64,000 nt of DNA from Narthecium ossifragum (Eukaryota; Streptophyta; Magnoliopsida; Dioscoreales; Nartheciaceae). The DNA lies in the NCBI GenBank assembly GCA_963920575.1, contig OY986969.1, forward strand, positions 14,152,615 through 14,216,614, given 5' to 3'. The notes under the pieces were generated by a model. It worked only from the letters and a program-made list of their open reading frames with translations, had not been told where the DNA came from and searched no databases. Below are positions 45,296-56,057 of this stretch, piece after piece; positions within the stretch are counted from its first letter, which is position 1, and every line of letters begins with the position of its first letter. A program made the translations under genes and the position numbers.

Positions 45296-46976
45296 GGGTG
45301 CACACATTGACCGTGTTTGTGTTAGTGTTTGATTAGAATGGTTAGGTGGACCTGGGATGGGAAGATCCGAGTTTGGGCTTGTGTTTTAGCCCAAGTTTGA
45401 CTTTCTGGGTGAAGGAGATCGATCTTCCCTTGCTAAGGGATCGATTTTCTTGTGCCAGAAAGTTCAGGCGGTGGGTTTTCGAGTGGACGGCCGCCGTTGG
45501 CCGTCGCTCTCCACTGTCAGAGGGTCAGAAGAAAAGTCTTCTCTCCTCTCCCTTATCCTCTTCTTCTTCCTCTCTTCCCTGGCTTCTTCCTCCTCCTTCC
45601 TCCTTCTTCCTCTTTCTTCTTCTTCTTCCTTCTTCTTTCCCGCGGCCCTATTTCCGCTGTTTCCGGCAGCCACCTTCTTCCCCTCCGTTCTCCCTCCTCC
45701 GGCCATCATTTTGAGTGCTTGAGGGCTCGTTGGATTCGTGGCAGTGAGAGAAAGATCTTTGGCTTGGTTTGAAGCCTGTTTCGTGCTCGTATAGCGGGGA
45801 TTCAGCCGAGTTTTGCTCAGTCCGGTAGGTTTCTTCCTACGTGGGCTAATATGGGTTTTCTCTTAATCTAGCTGGTAAATCTAGGTGTTCTTGGTATTGT
45901 TGTGTGCATCTTGGTTAGCCTAATTACAGTTTTAAGTTTCATAAGATTTGATTGAGATTTTAGTAGGATTTTAGCATGTTTAAACTCGGATTTTTTTTAT
46001 TTCTCTGTTATTGAAGAAGAGCCGATTTCCGGGTTATTTTTCGGTCTGTACATGCATGATCTTGATTTATCATGAGCATGAGAGTTGGAGATCTTTGGAT
46101 CTACTCTCAGTTGCAACTGGTTTTATAATTTTCTGATTTCCTTATGAATTGTTATAACTTTCGTACGGATGGGCTGCGTTGCAGCAATTAAAGGTAATTA
46201 GTGAATTTAATGGTTTTGATTAGCGTTTTTCCGGTAATCGAGCCGTCGGATGTTTCCCGGGTTTGGATATGTTGATCCCAATATGTTTTCCTGCGTTTTC
46301 CTAAGTTGGATCTTGAGTCCGACGTCGTTTGGATGTCGGATTGATGAAGTTGCTTAGCCTCTAATTAGGCGATCTTGATGATTTAAATAATATTATATGT
46401 TCAAAACATATATAATATTATATGTTCATCTGAGTTTTTGGGGTTGCTTCCCGTTGCAGGGGTTCGTGGTTGAAGGTCGTGGTACCGTCACGATACCAGG
46501 ACCTGTTGTGGATTGGCTGGCAGCGGTCGGTGATATCGCTGCAGTAGTCCAGTTAGATCCGGTTGTTATTTTATCATCTTGTTGCATGCTTACTTCTTAC
46601 CTGCGCATGATCATAGCATGCATTTTGATTGTGCATTAGATGCATAAGGATAGGGCGTGGGCGATGGGTTGATCACTGATCTTAGGCTTTCGGGTAGCTC
46701 GGATCTAACTCTAGGACCGTGGCGGGTAGCGTGGTCCAGGATCAGATGGTAGTATTCATTCGATATTGATGATAGGCTTAGATTACTTGAATACATCGAT
46801 GATTTTAGAGGTCCTGTCGGGCTCGAACCAGGTGCTGAGGGTGTAGCCGGTGTCGTCGTTTCATCCTTTGGGCAGAGAGTGTGCCTGCCCGACAGAGACT
46901 TGTCCTGCCCAGCAGTGTCTTCCACTTGTTGTACTAGGTGTTTCCGGGATGGGCGCAGTTCGTTAGGGTCACCATG

Positions 46977-48654
46977 TGGTGTGCTGTCGCAGGCACTCAA
47001 AAATAAATCCAATACTCTTCAAAACAAATGTAGTAGTGCGAGTACGAGTCGATCCCACGAAGAGTGTTCAGTCTAGTTTTGTGCTTAGTGAACAAAGATA
47101 GGGGGGGTTTTTAAACGTGAGGAAAAACAATAAAGAAATAATCTAAATAAAAGAAACAAGTTGAATCAAGAGAACAAACCTTGGTCTGAGTCAACATCCA
47201 CCATCGGAATCCACCATCGGAATTAAACTCGAATCTCTCCTCAATCATAGTTAATTAGAAACAAGCGATCTAATCAACCCTAACTACTAGACAACCTAAG
47301 ACAAGCGCTGTAGATTTAATCTAGTAGCAGCATTAAGAATAGGGAGATTGATGAAGCTAAACAACACAAGCACAAGCGGTTGCATTTAATCTAGTTGAAT
47401 ATTCTTCCTAAGATCTAACAAAATCTGATCAGCAGTAAATTATTAGATCCTAGTTGCTTCGCAGATTAGAGGGATCAAACAATTCCGGATTTGATATCCA
47501 ACCTAGCAGTAGATCGCCATGAATAATAAACTAGTAGCGCTCCTAGCAATTAGACAAGACAATCATGAAGATAAACACAGAAGAACATTCAATACTCATC
47601 TATAAACTGAACAATAAAAATAAATTAGATCTCACAGTCTTATTGATTCCGAGGTTTCAGTCTCCTCGACCAAAGATCAAGATTTAGCCACGCAGGGCCA
47701 TCGAGAACAATCCCCAAAAGATTCCAATAAACTAGATAAAACCTAGAAAAAATATAAAGGAGGAGAAAGAGCAGCGAAAAGTGTCCAAGAATCCCCCCTC
47801 AAACCCTAGAAAGAGTCCTATTTATAGCCTCAATTGTATCCACCCTCGGATTAGATCACAATCGTTGATTTTTGTTACTGGGAAAGTCCGATCGATCGGA
47901 CCTTGGATGCTGGATCGATCGGCCTCATTAAACTCTTCAACTTGTAGTCACGCCCGAGTTCGATCGATCGGACTGAGGGAGTCGGATCGATCGACTTCGT
48001 AAAAATTCTTCATCTCTGGCTCTTCCCGAGTTCGATCGATGGTCCGATCGATCGAATTTGGTTCCTCTAAAAAGCATACGCTCTGTCAACTTTAATTCCC
48101 AAGTCCGATCGATCGAACTTTAAGTGCTGGATCGATTGGAGGCATAAAAATCCACATTCTCTGGGTATTTTTGAGTCCGATAGATCCAACTCTAGGAGTC
48201 GGATCGATCGGGCTCAGTAGGAGTGATGGTTCGATCGATCGAACCATATTCAGCCAAAAACTACATGTTCTGTCATGATTTTGCCAGGTCCGATCGATCG
48301 GACCTTCGCTCGGACTTCCAGCTTATTTTCCTTTCTGCCATTCAGACTGCGCATCGGTACTGAAATTGCCGTAACTTCCTCTAGGAAACTCGGAATCACG
48401 AACCGTAAAATTCTCCAGAATCTAGACTTCAAGAGCTTTCCAACCATATGTGGAACATCCTCTAGTTCTTCATGAGCAGGTACAGATAAATCTTTAAAAG
48501 TTGATCTAAGCACTCTTTTCAGCTTCTTTTCGACTTAAGGACTTCAATTGCATCCTAAATCAAAATATAAGAATAATGAGTGTATTTAGGAACTAAATAA
48601 GCATAGGAGACTAAATATTAAGGGATAAAAATATAACATTATGCATTCTCATCA
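46977..48654 (-). mobile_element. Solo Athila-like LTR Ath4 inserted in Tek2 (1678 bp)
   Basis: Plus-strand ends TGGTGTGCTGTCG and TTCTCATCA, so on the minus strand it starts TGATGAGAATGC like Ath1 and Ath5. Target duplication CCATG (46972-46976 and 48655-48659). It shares words with Ath1 and Ath5 LTRs (cttcaagagctttccaacca, cgtaacttcctctaggaaac). 47885-48305 holds seven GATCGATC units, most extended to CCGATCGATCGG or TTCGATCGATCG. Confidence 0.9.
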
Positions 48655-49138
48655 CCATGGTTGGATACCTAAAGGCACTGGTGGGGTTATGGGACCCTGT
48701 AGCACACCTAGGCCTAGCTTGGGGGCGACGCTGTTGTATTCCCTCTTTTCTGTGTGTCGTAGTGCTCACTCCTATCCGGGCTGCGTTTTGTAGGTGCAGG
48801 CGTTAGCCCTTCTTCAGTGGCCCCTACTGGGCAGGTGTTTGGTGGTGCGGCGGCGTCTGGTGGTGCTTGAGGAGCGGTGATCGTCTGTTTACCTTTTGGT
48901 TAGATAGCCTCCTATGCGAGTGTGATGTATATAAATATTAACCCTTTTGAGGATTTAAATTTATCTTATTATATTGTTGATGTATGGAATTTTTTTTAAA
49001 ATAAGGGTGCTTATTAAATGTCTAGGGAAACCATTAAGCTAGAGGGAACCATCGCCAAAAATATTCCGCATTTAGTTAGGTTCTGGTTTGCGTCGCCCGA
49101 CCCAGTTGAGCCTTCACGGGTCGAGGCGCAACACCTGT

Positions 49139-49390
49139 TGACAGGCGGACCGCTATAGCGGTCATGATGGATTTCCAGTGGCTGAACCCACCTCGATTCA
49201 GTGGTGAGACTAGAGATCTAACTACAGCGGACGGCCGACTCAGTGGAGTAACGCGCGTCTTGGATGCTCTTTTCTTCGAGAACGACCGGATCCGGGTCAC
49301 CCTCACGACGTTTCAGTTTGACGGAGACGCGCTTGACTGGTGGTGCTTCGCCCAACACACCGGTGACGGAGGAGAGCAGCTGTGGGAGGA
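49139..49390 (+). pseudogene. Tek1 gag, second fragment
   Basis: Reads DRRTAIAVMMDFQWLNPPRF, SGETRDL, then FFENDRIRVTLTTFQFDGDA and LDWWCFAQHT, the chromovirus gag capsid pattern (PP.F.G...GDA..WW). It joins 18052 in frame and is cut after GEQLWE by Chr1. Confidence 0.85.
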
Positions 49391-50147
49391 TGTTATGAGC
49401 CAATTCAGAACTGAACCGGATCCAAACCCAAGCCCAAGCATGGGCGGATCCATGATGGACCCATGACCCTTGGGCGGCTCAGCCAAGCAGCTCCTAGTTG
49501 GTTATTTCATTAGTTGTCTTAATTATTTTTCTAGTTGATTTTCTAGTTTGAGTCCAGTTTGTTCTTTGCTAATTCAGATTCTGAGTCCTAGTTGGGTTGA
49601 GTCAAGTCACTTGTTGTTTAAGCAAGTAGGTATCCAGGTTGGAGTAGAACTCTTTGAGGCCTCTATAAAAGGATCTCCATAGCTTGTATTAGGGTTTTAT
49701 GCATTGAAGAATAAAGTTAAGAGATATTATAGGAGTAGCTGTAACCCTAGGAGTAGCCATAACTTAATACCCACGACACCAGCCACCTTCATCTCTCTCC
49801 TGTCGGATTCTCTCTCCACCAGCCGGCCACCATCCATTGTCGTCCACCGCTGCCATCTACGGTGCACGTCCCCATCACCGGCGTCCATCTTTGGCTGCCG
49901 CACCTCCTCTGCCACCTCCCTTGGCTTGGATCTCCAAGAGTAACTGGCCAACCCCAGGAGGATCTGCAAGGTATCCTCTTCTTTTCCGTCTCCCACCTCC
50001 AATCTTAACCTTCCTCGTCGAATACCTAGGGTCCTCCTCCTAAAACCCTAAAGGTATCTCTCGACCTAGCCATATATTTGGCTGTGGAGGAACTGAGACC
50101 GGGCAAGAGACCAGGTACCCATGCCTACGAGAAGGCTCGGCGTAACA
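49391..50147 (+). repeat. Chr1 5' LTR (757 bp)
   Basis: TGTTATGAGCC ... GGCGTAACA, matching 53662-54456. TATA box TATAAAA at 49664-49670. Confidence 0.95.
49664..49670 (+). promoter_or_regulatory. TATA box of the Chr1 5' LTR
   Basis: TATAAAA in ggcctctataaaagg, conserved at 53973-53979 in the 3' LTR and, on the minus strand, at 58970-58976 in the related solo LTR Chr2. Confidence 0.7.
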
Positions 50148-50150
50148 ACT

Positions 50151-50162
50151 TGGTATCAGAGC
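50151..50162 (+). other. Chr1 primer-binding site (initiator tRNA-Met)
   Basis: TGGTATCAGAGC, an exact match to the standard plant site, three bases after the LTR. Confidence 0.95.
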
Positions 50163-50209
50163 TCCGTTTCGTCGGCTATGTCGTCCAAAGCCTTCCAAAA
50201 GCTGCGCTG

Positions 50210-53200
50210 ATGGCAGGAGATACCACTGTGAGTACTTCCCAGGAGCGGGAAAGCCCCGTAACCAGAGGAGAAATAGAAGGCATCCACGAGTCGTTGCGAA
50301 CGTTGGAAACCACACAGTTGGAGATGCGGGATTTACAGCGGGAGATGCAAATCATCACCCTAGGGATTTCGGAGAGACTTGCCTTCATGGCAATACAGAT
50401 GCAAGGGCAAAATCAGGGAGCCATAGGAGAACCTAGAGGTAACCCTAACCCTAACCCTAATCCACCTCCTACCATGAGCCCTACTTCTCCTAGGACTCCA
50501 CCTGAAGCTGTCCCTAACCCAGGAGGACCCGACCCTAGTCCTAACTATGTCTTGGTTAGACCAGGTCCTATCCCTCCTATCCAACCCCCAGCTCAACCGG
50601 CCCACACCACACCCTTGCCCGGCCCCACCACCTTTCCACCACCACCTGGCTCCACTATCCTTCCACACCCACCACACCATCCTCTATATCCAACCTATCA
50701 CCCCCCTCCATACCAGCTGCCTACGCCCCCTCCATATGTCCTCTACAACCCAGCTCCTCCACCACCCCATTACTACCTTCCTCACACCCCACCTGCATAT
50801 GAAGAGCTCCATGACCCAATCCGTGAGCCACCCTTGGCTACCCGAATTCCCCGCATGGACTTCCCCCGCTATGATGGTGCTACAAATCGTACTCACTGGA
50901 TCCTCAAGGCGGAGCAGTTCTTCTCTTACCACCCTATCCATGAACAAGAGAAGGTCCGTTACGCTGCCTATCACTTCGATGGAGATGCCCAGACATGGTA
51001 CCAGCTGTCGAAGGATACGGATGAGTGCGCAACATGGCATACCTTCCAGCATGCCTTGCACGTGCGCTATGGACCGACGACCTATGAGGACCCCATCGGC
51101 GAACTCACTCGGATTCAGCAAGATGGCTCAGTCTGAGACTACCATATCCGGTTCGACTGAAGTCTAGGTCGTGTTCCACACTTGGCTCAGGATGTTGTGC
51201 TGAGTCTTTTCATCAGCGGATTGAAGCCGACTATCAGGTACGACGTTCAGCTCGCTAGACCAGCTACCATAGCCGAGGCCATCAGCTACGCCAAGACTCA
51301 TGAGGCGAAGCAGGACGCGGTCCCGCATGCTATGGCAAGGACGACACCTGCACCTACCCGTCCAGCCCCCGCTGCCCGTGCCGCGCCCATAAACTGGAGT
51401 TCAAGTGAGACTAGGACTCCTAATCCTACTCAAACTAGGACTCCTAGTCAGACTCAAACTATAGTCCGACCTCAACGAAGACAACTATCTCTAGCTGAAC
51501 TGCAACAATGAAGAGCACAAGGACTTTGCTTCCAATGTGACGAGCCCTATATACCGGGGCACCGTTGTAAGGAGCTGTACATGAGCATTGAGATCGTTAA
51601 TGAGGAACCAGCCATGAAAGCCGAACCTGGAAATCTGGCTCCACCTTAAGATGAGTCAGGAGAAGATGATGTCACGGCTGAACCCGAACCCTACATCACC
51701 TTCCATGCTATGGTCGGGACCCCTACACCGCAGACCATTCGAGTGAGAGGATTCATAAACTCAGTCCCGATCATCTTACTCATTGATTCAGGGAGCACCC
51801 ACAACTTCTTGGTGGACCATCTTGCACAAAAGCTTGGTCTCACGCCCATGACTGACACCGGATTCCATGTGACCGTGGCTAGTGGTGAACGCCTAGAGTC
51901 TCCGGGAAGGTGTCCTAGGGTAGGCGTCCATCTCCAAGGAGCCCTAGTCCACGTGGACTTCTTCCTCTTACCTCTACAGGGTTGTGATGCAGTCCTAGGT
52001 GCACAATGGTTACTGACCCTAGGAGACATCCAGATGAACCTCAAGGAGCTGAAGGTGAGATTCCATCTCGGCGAGGAGCAGATTGAGTTACAAGGGATAA
52101 AGGTACCATCACCCTCCAGTATCTACTCAGAAGCCGCATCCCTACATAGCATCCGTAGGGGAGATCACGGATGGCTCTGTATTCTGAAGAGCAGCCCAAG
52201 CTCAGATCGTCCAGACGGTCCAACCGGAATCACCCTTGGTGGGAAATCTGAAGGGGACATTCCCCTTGACCCAGCTTTGACCGCCCTCTTGGAGCAATAC
52301 ACTAATCTCTTCGCCGAGCCAACATGGCTTCCCCCTGGCCGGGAGCAGGACCATCACATACCCTTGAAGCCCAGGGAAGACCCGGTGAATGTGAGGCCCT
52401 ACCGGTACCCTCAATACCAGAAGACAGAGATAGAACAATAAGTGGATGCCCTGCTCAAAAATGGCGTCATACGCACTTCATCCAGCCCCTACTCATCACC
52501 AGTCCTACTAGTCAAGAAGCAAGATGGATCATGGCGCATGTGTATCGATTACCGAGCTCTCAACAAAGCAACCGTCAAAGATAAGTTTCCTATTCCCGTG
52601 ATTGATGAGTTGCTGGATGAACTTCACAATGCAGCCATCTTCTTCAAGCTGGATCTACGTTCCAGATATCACCAGATCCGGATGTACCTGCCGGATGTTG
52701 AGAAGACATCCTTCCGTACACACCATGGCCACTATGAGTTTCTTGTCATGCCGTTTGGGTTGACCAACACCCCCTCGACTTTCCAGGCCTTGATAAACTC
52801 CATCTTTGAGCCCTTGCTCCGCAGGTTCGTCCTAGTCTTCTTTGATGATATACTAATTTATAGCTGGAGTACGCAGGAGCATTTGGGTCACTTGTCCACC
52901 GTCTTCACAATCCTAAGAGAACATCCACTTCTCTTAAGGAAGGACAAGTGCCAGTTTGGGCAGCATCAAGTTCGTTACTTAGGCCATGTCGTCTCTCCTG
53001 AAGGCGTGGCTATGGATGTTGAGAAGATTGCTGCCATGATGAGTTGGCCACCCCCTACATCTGTCAAGGAGATGCGCGGATTTCTCGGACTTACCGGCTA
53101 CTATCGGAAGTTCGTACAACACTATGGAATGATTGTAAGACCATTGATGCAGCTGCTAAAGAAGGGCAACTTCCAATGGAACCTTGAGGCGGAACAAGCT

Positions 53201-53661
53201 TTCAAGCAACTCAAGGAAGCCATGATGACCAGCCTTGTCTTGGCCTTGCCCGATTTCACCAAACCTTTCATTGTCGAATGTGATGTCTCATCCTACGGCA
53301 TTGGTACAGTCCTCATGCAGGAGAAGAAGCCCATCGCCTACTTCAGCCAGGTGCTACCTCCTAGAGAACAAGGAAGATCAACATATGAGAAGGAGATGCG
53401 GGCATTAGCATTAGCTGTCCAGAAGTGGAGACCGTACTTGCTGGGTTCCAAGTTCACCGTTCGGACCGATCATAAAAGTCTCAAATACTTTTGGGAGCAG
53501 ACCGTGTCAACCGAAGCCCAGCAGAAATGGCTTGTGAAACTGCTGGGTTACGACTTCGACATTGAGTACAAGAAGGGTTCAGAAAATTTGGTTACGGATG
53601 CCCTCTCCCGAGTACCACCACTTAGCCTTGAGGTCAAGGCTAGTTTTGAAGGGGAAGGGAA
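50210..53661 (+). pseudogene. Chr1 gag-protease-RT-RNase H polyprotein with in-frame stops
   Basis: One uninterrupted phase of about 1150 codons from ATG 50210 (MAGDTTVSTSQERESP). Order: proline-rich gag N-terminus; capsid (RMDFPRYDGATNRTHWILKA, HFDGDAQTWYQ); zinc knuckle (CFQCDEPYIPGHRC); aspartic protease (ILLIDSGSTHNFL); RT ([33 protein letters not shown], catalytic [10 protein letters not shown]); RT connection ([13 protein letters not shown]); RNase H ([22 protein letters not shown]). In-frame stops: TGA 51134, TGA 51158, TGA 51509, TAA 51647, TAA 52439. Integrase and chromodomain are absent: the frame reads [14 protein letters not shown] and enters the LTR. Confidence 0.95.
53648..53660 (+). 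other. Chr1 polypurine tract
   Basis: gaaggggaaggga lies one base before the 3' LTR start. Its presence shows that the integrase deletion ended just upstream of it. Confidence 0.75.
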
Positions 53662-54456
53662 TGTTACGAGCCAATTCAGAACTGAACCGGATCCAAACCC
53701 AAGGAGCCAATTCAGAACTGAACCGGATCCAAACCCAAGCCCAAGCATGGGCGGATCCATGATGGACCCATGACCCTTGGGCGGCTCAGCCAAGCAGGTC
53801 CTTGCTGGTTATTTCATTAGTTGAGTCTTAATTGTTTTCCTAGTTGATTTCCTAGTTTGAGTCCAGTTTGTTCTTTGCTAGTTCAGATTATGAGTCCTAG
53901 TTGGGTTGAGTAAAGTCACTTGCTGTTTAAGCAAGTAGGTATCTAGGTTGGAGTAGAACTCTTTGAGGCCTCTATAAAAGGACCTCCATAGCTTGTATTA
54001 GGGTTTTATGCATTGAAGAATAAAGTTAAGAGATATTATAGGAGTAGCTGTAACCCTAGGAGTAGCCATAACTTAATACCCATGCCACCAGCCACCTTCA
54101 TCTCTCTCCTGCCGGATTCTCTCTCCACTAGCCGGCCACCATCCATTGCCATCCACCGCTGTCATCTACAGTGCACGTTCCCATCACCGGCGTCCATCCT
54201 TGGCTGCCGCACCTCCTCCGCCACCTCCCTTGGCTTGGATCTCCAAGAGTAACCGCCCAACCACAAGAGGATTTGCAAGGTATCCTCTTCTTTTCCGTCT
54301 CCCACCTCCAGCCTTCACCTTCCACGTCGAATACCTAGGGTCCTCCTCCTAAACCCCTAAAGGTATCTCTCGACCTAGCCATAGATTTGGCTAAGGAGGA
54401 ACTGAGACCGGGCAAGAAACCAGGTACCCGTGTCTACGAGAAGGCTCGGCGTAACA
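53662..54456 (+). repeat. Chr1 3' LTR (795 bp)
   Basis: TGTTACGAGCC ... GGCGTAACA. It is 38 bp longer than the 5' LTR because a segment of about 38 bp (gagccaattcagaactgaac...) is tandemly duplicated at 53668-53743. Confidence 0.95.
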
Positions 54457-54461
54457 GAGGA

Positions 54462-56057
54462 GTTCAGGGCATTCTTCTTGGACGCGTACTTTCTGGAGAG
54501 TACACGTGACCCCCTATCTCGCGAGTACCTGTCCCTTCTACAGGGTATTCGCTCTGTTCAGCAGTATGCCACCCGGTTCACACATCTAGTTTGTTTTGCG
54601 GGGGTAGTAGCAGGAGATCCGATAGCCAGGGCACGACAGTTTGAGTGGGGACTCCGACGAGAGATCAGACGACAGACTTGCTCCAACTGCTTCCAAACGT
54701 ACGCAGCAGTTCTGAACTGCGCCTTAGTAGTGGAGGCGTAGTTGCCAAACGAGAGATGCCGGGCAGTTCCACCGCAATTCTCTACCAGCACATTGCAGGG
54801 ACCCCATGGCAGAGGGGGATTCGGCAGAGGGTTGCAGCGCCGCTCGCAACCCTTCCAGCAGCAGTCGCCGCGCCTACAACAGTTTGAGCCACAGTTGCCG
54901 GGTCTAACTGGGCCAGTTTCTCCTGACGCCCGGGGTGTCTGGGCAGGCTTCGTCAGGGGGAGGCCAGGGTCGGCGCCCTGATGACACATCAGTCACGTGC
55001 TTCTAGTGCGGGCAGCTGGGACACTTCCGTAGAGACTGTCACCTGTGAGGAGCGCGAGACACTGTGTCGTAGGGCAGTAGAGGCGGAGGGTCCAGTGCTT
55101 GGCATGGGAGCAATGGTGGACGCTGATCAGGGGCTGGACTGAGTCGCTCTAGTGGTGGAGGCGTCCGGCGAGGGTGTGTGTTTTCCCTTCCAGAGCTTGA
55201 GCAGCCGGACACCGTGCAGCTATACCAGCCGCTATAGCAGTACCAGCAGTACCAACAGGCCGCGACAAAGCCATCCGTACTCCGAGGTATATTTTAGCTT
55301 TCTAGTTCCTTAGTAGATGTGTTGATAGATTCTAGAGCGTCTCATTCCTATATTACTAGCATGTGTGTGGCATCGCCAGGATTAGAGACGGGTTGCCTAG
55401 AGGTGGCATAGTCGGTGGACTCCCCAATCGGCGGGTTAGTCAGGGTAGATTGGGACTGCCCATCGTGTTCGTTGGATGTTAGAGGCCTTCGTGTCTGTCA
55501 TGCACCCGCAGGTCTAGACACCCGACGGGTTTTGACGTGATACTCGATATGGACTGGTTAGCAGCATATCGAGCCGTCATCGACTGTGGTCACTGGAGGG
55601 TGGTCGCTTGGACACCCGACGGCACATGGTTTGTGTTGTTGGGGGATCGGTTCTCAGCCGATTCCTTTGCTTGTGGTGTGGAAAGGCATGGCGGCGAGCT
55701 TTCAGCCTTGCTGGCTAGCATGTCCCTGTTCGGTTCTGAGGGAGTGCAACAGAGCAGTTTTCCCAGGATCGTGTGCGACTTTGCAGACGTGTTTCCTGAG
55801 GTGTTGCCAAGGCTTCCACCATCCAGAGAGGTCGATTTTGAGATCGAGCTAGTTCCAGGTACCACACCGATCTCTCTCCCAGCTTTCAGGATGGCACCAG
55901 CAGAGCAGGGCGAGTTGAGGACCTAGTTGGACGAGCTGACAAGTAGAGGTTTCATCCGTCCCAGCATGTCTTTCTAGGGTGCGCCATTATTATTCGCAAA
56001 GAAGAAGGATGGTACCCTTCGAGTTTGCATAGACTACAAGTGGGTCAACAGGGTGAC
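54462..56057 (+). pseudogene. Tek1 gag end, protease and start of RT
   Basis: Resumes in frame as EFRAFFLDAYFLESTRDPLS, SVQQYATRFTHLVCFAG. It then has a zinc knuckle with a stop in it (CF*CGQLGHFRRDC, about 54990), protease VLIDSRASHSYIT with the active-site DSG changed to DSR, MILDMDWLAAYRAVIDC, and the RT start ([40 protein letters not shown]). Many stops are present (for example 54739, 54980, 55922, 55975). It is cut at 56058 by Tek4. Confidence 0.9.

Larger units (their letters stand above)
18053..49133 (+). mobile_element. Solo LTR Tek2 in Tek1 gag, itself split by Ath1 and Ath4
   Basis: Pieces 18053-18172, 45301-46976 and 48660-49133 total about 2.27 kb, the size of a Tek LTR. The start TTTGAGGACC is a one-base variant of TGTGAGGACC and the end is GGCGCAACA. 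It is flanked by the target duplication CCTGT (18048-18052 and 49134-49138). No internal region is present, so it is a solo LTR left by LTR-LTR recombination. Confidence 0.85.
49391..54456 (+). mobile_element. Chromovirus-like (Reina-type) element Chr1, integrase missing
   Basis: 5' LTR 49391-50147, primer-binding site, gag-protease-RT-RNase H 50210-53661, polypurine tract, 3' LTR 53662-54456. Perfect GAGGA duplication (49386-49390 and 54457-54461). RNase H runs straight into the 3' LTR. Confidence 0.95.
15438..56057 (+). mobile_element. Tekay/Del-like chromovirus Tek1, split by three later insertions
   Basis: Parts in order: 5' LTR 15438-17665; primer-binding site 17668; gag start to 18052; solo LTR Tek2 inserted (CCTGT duplication); gag 49139-49390; Chr1 inserted (GAGGA duplication); gag end, protease and RT start 54462-56057; then minus-strand Tek4 at 56058. 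Across each insertion the gag frame rejoins exactly (VLAPV/DRRTA and GEQLWE/EFRAFF). That proves these are pieces of one element. The remainder is not in the window. Confidence 0.85.

Noticed and set aside
45346..45772. Serine/leucine-rich frames
   Set aside because: Pyrimidine-tract sequence inside the Tek2 LTR (cttcttcctcc).
50441..50460. Telomere-like aaccctaaccctaaccctaa
   Set aside because: It is three units only, encodes NPNPNP in the proline-rich Chr1 gag, and lacks the CCCTAAA unit usual for plant telomeres.
50547..51167. 206-codon alternative frame
   Set aside because: Out-of-frame shadow of the proline-rich Chr1 gag.
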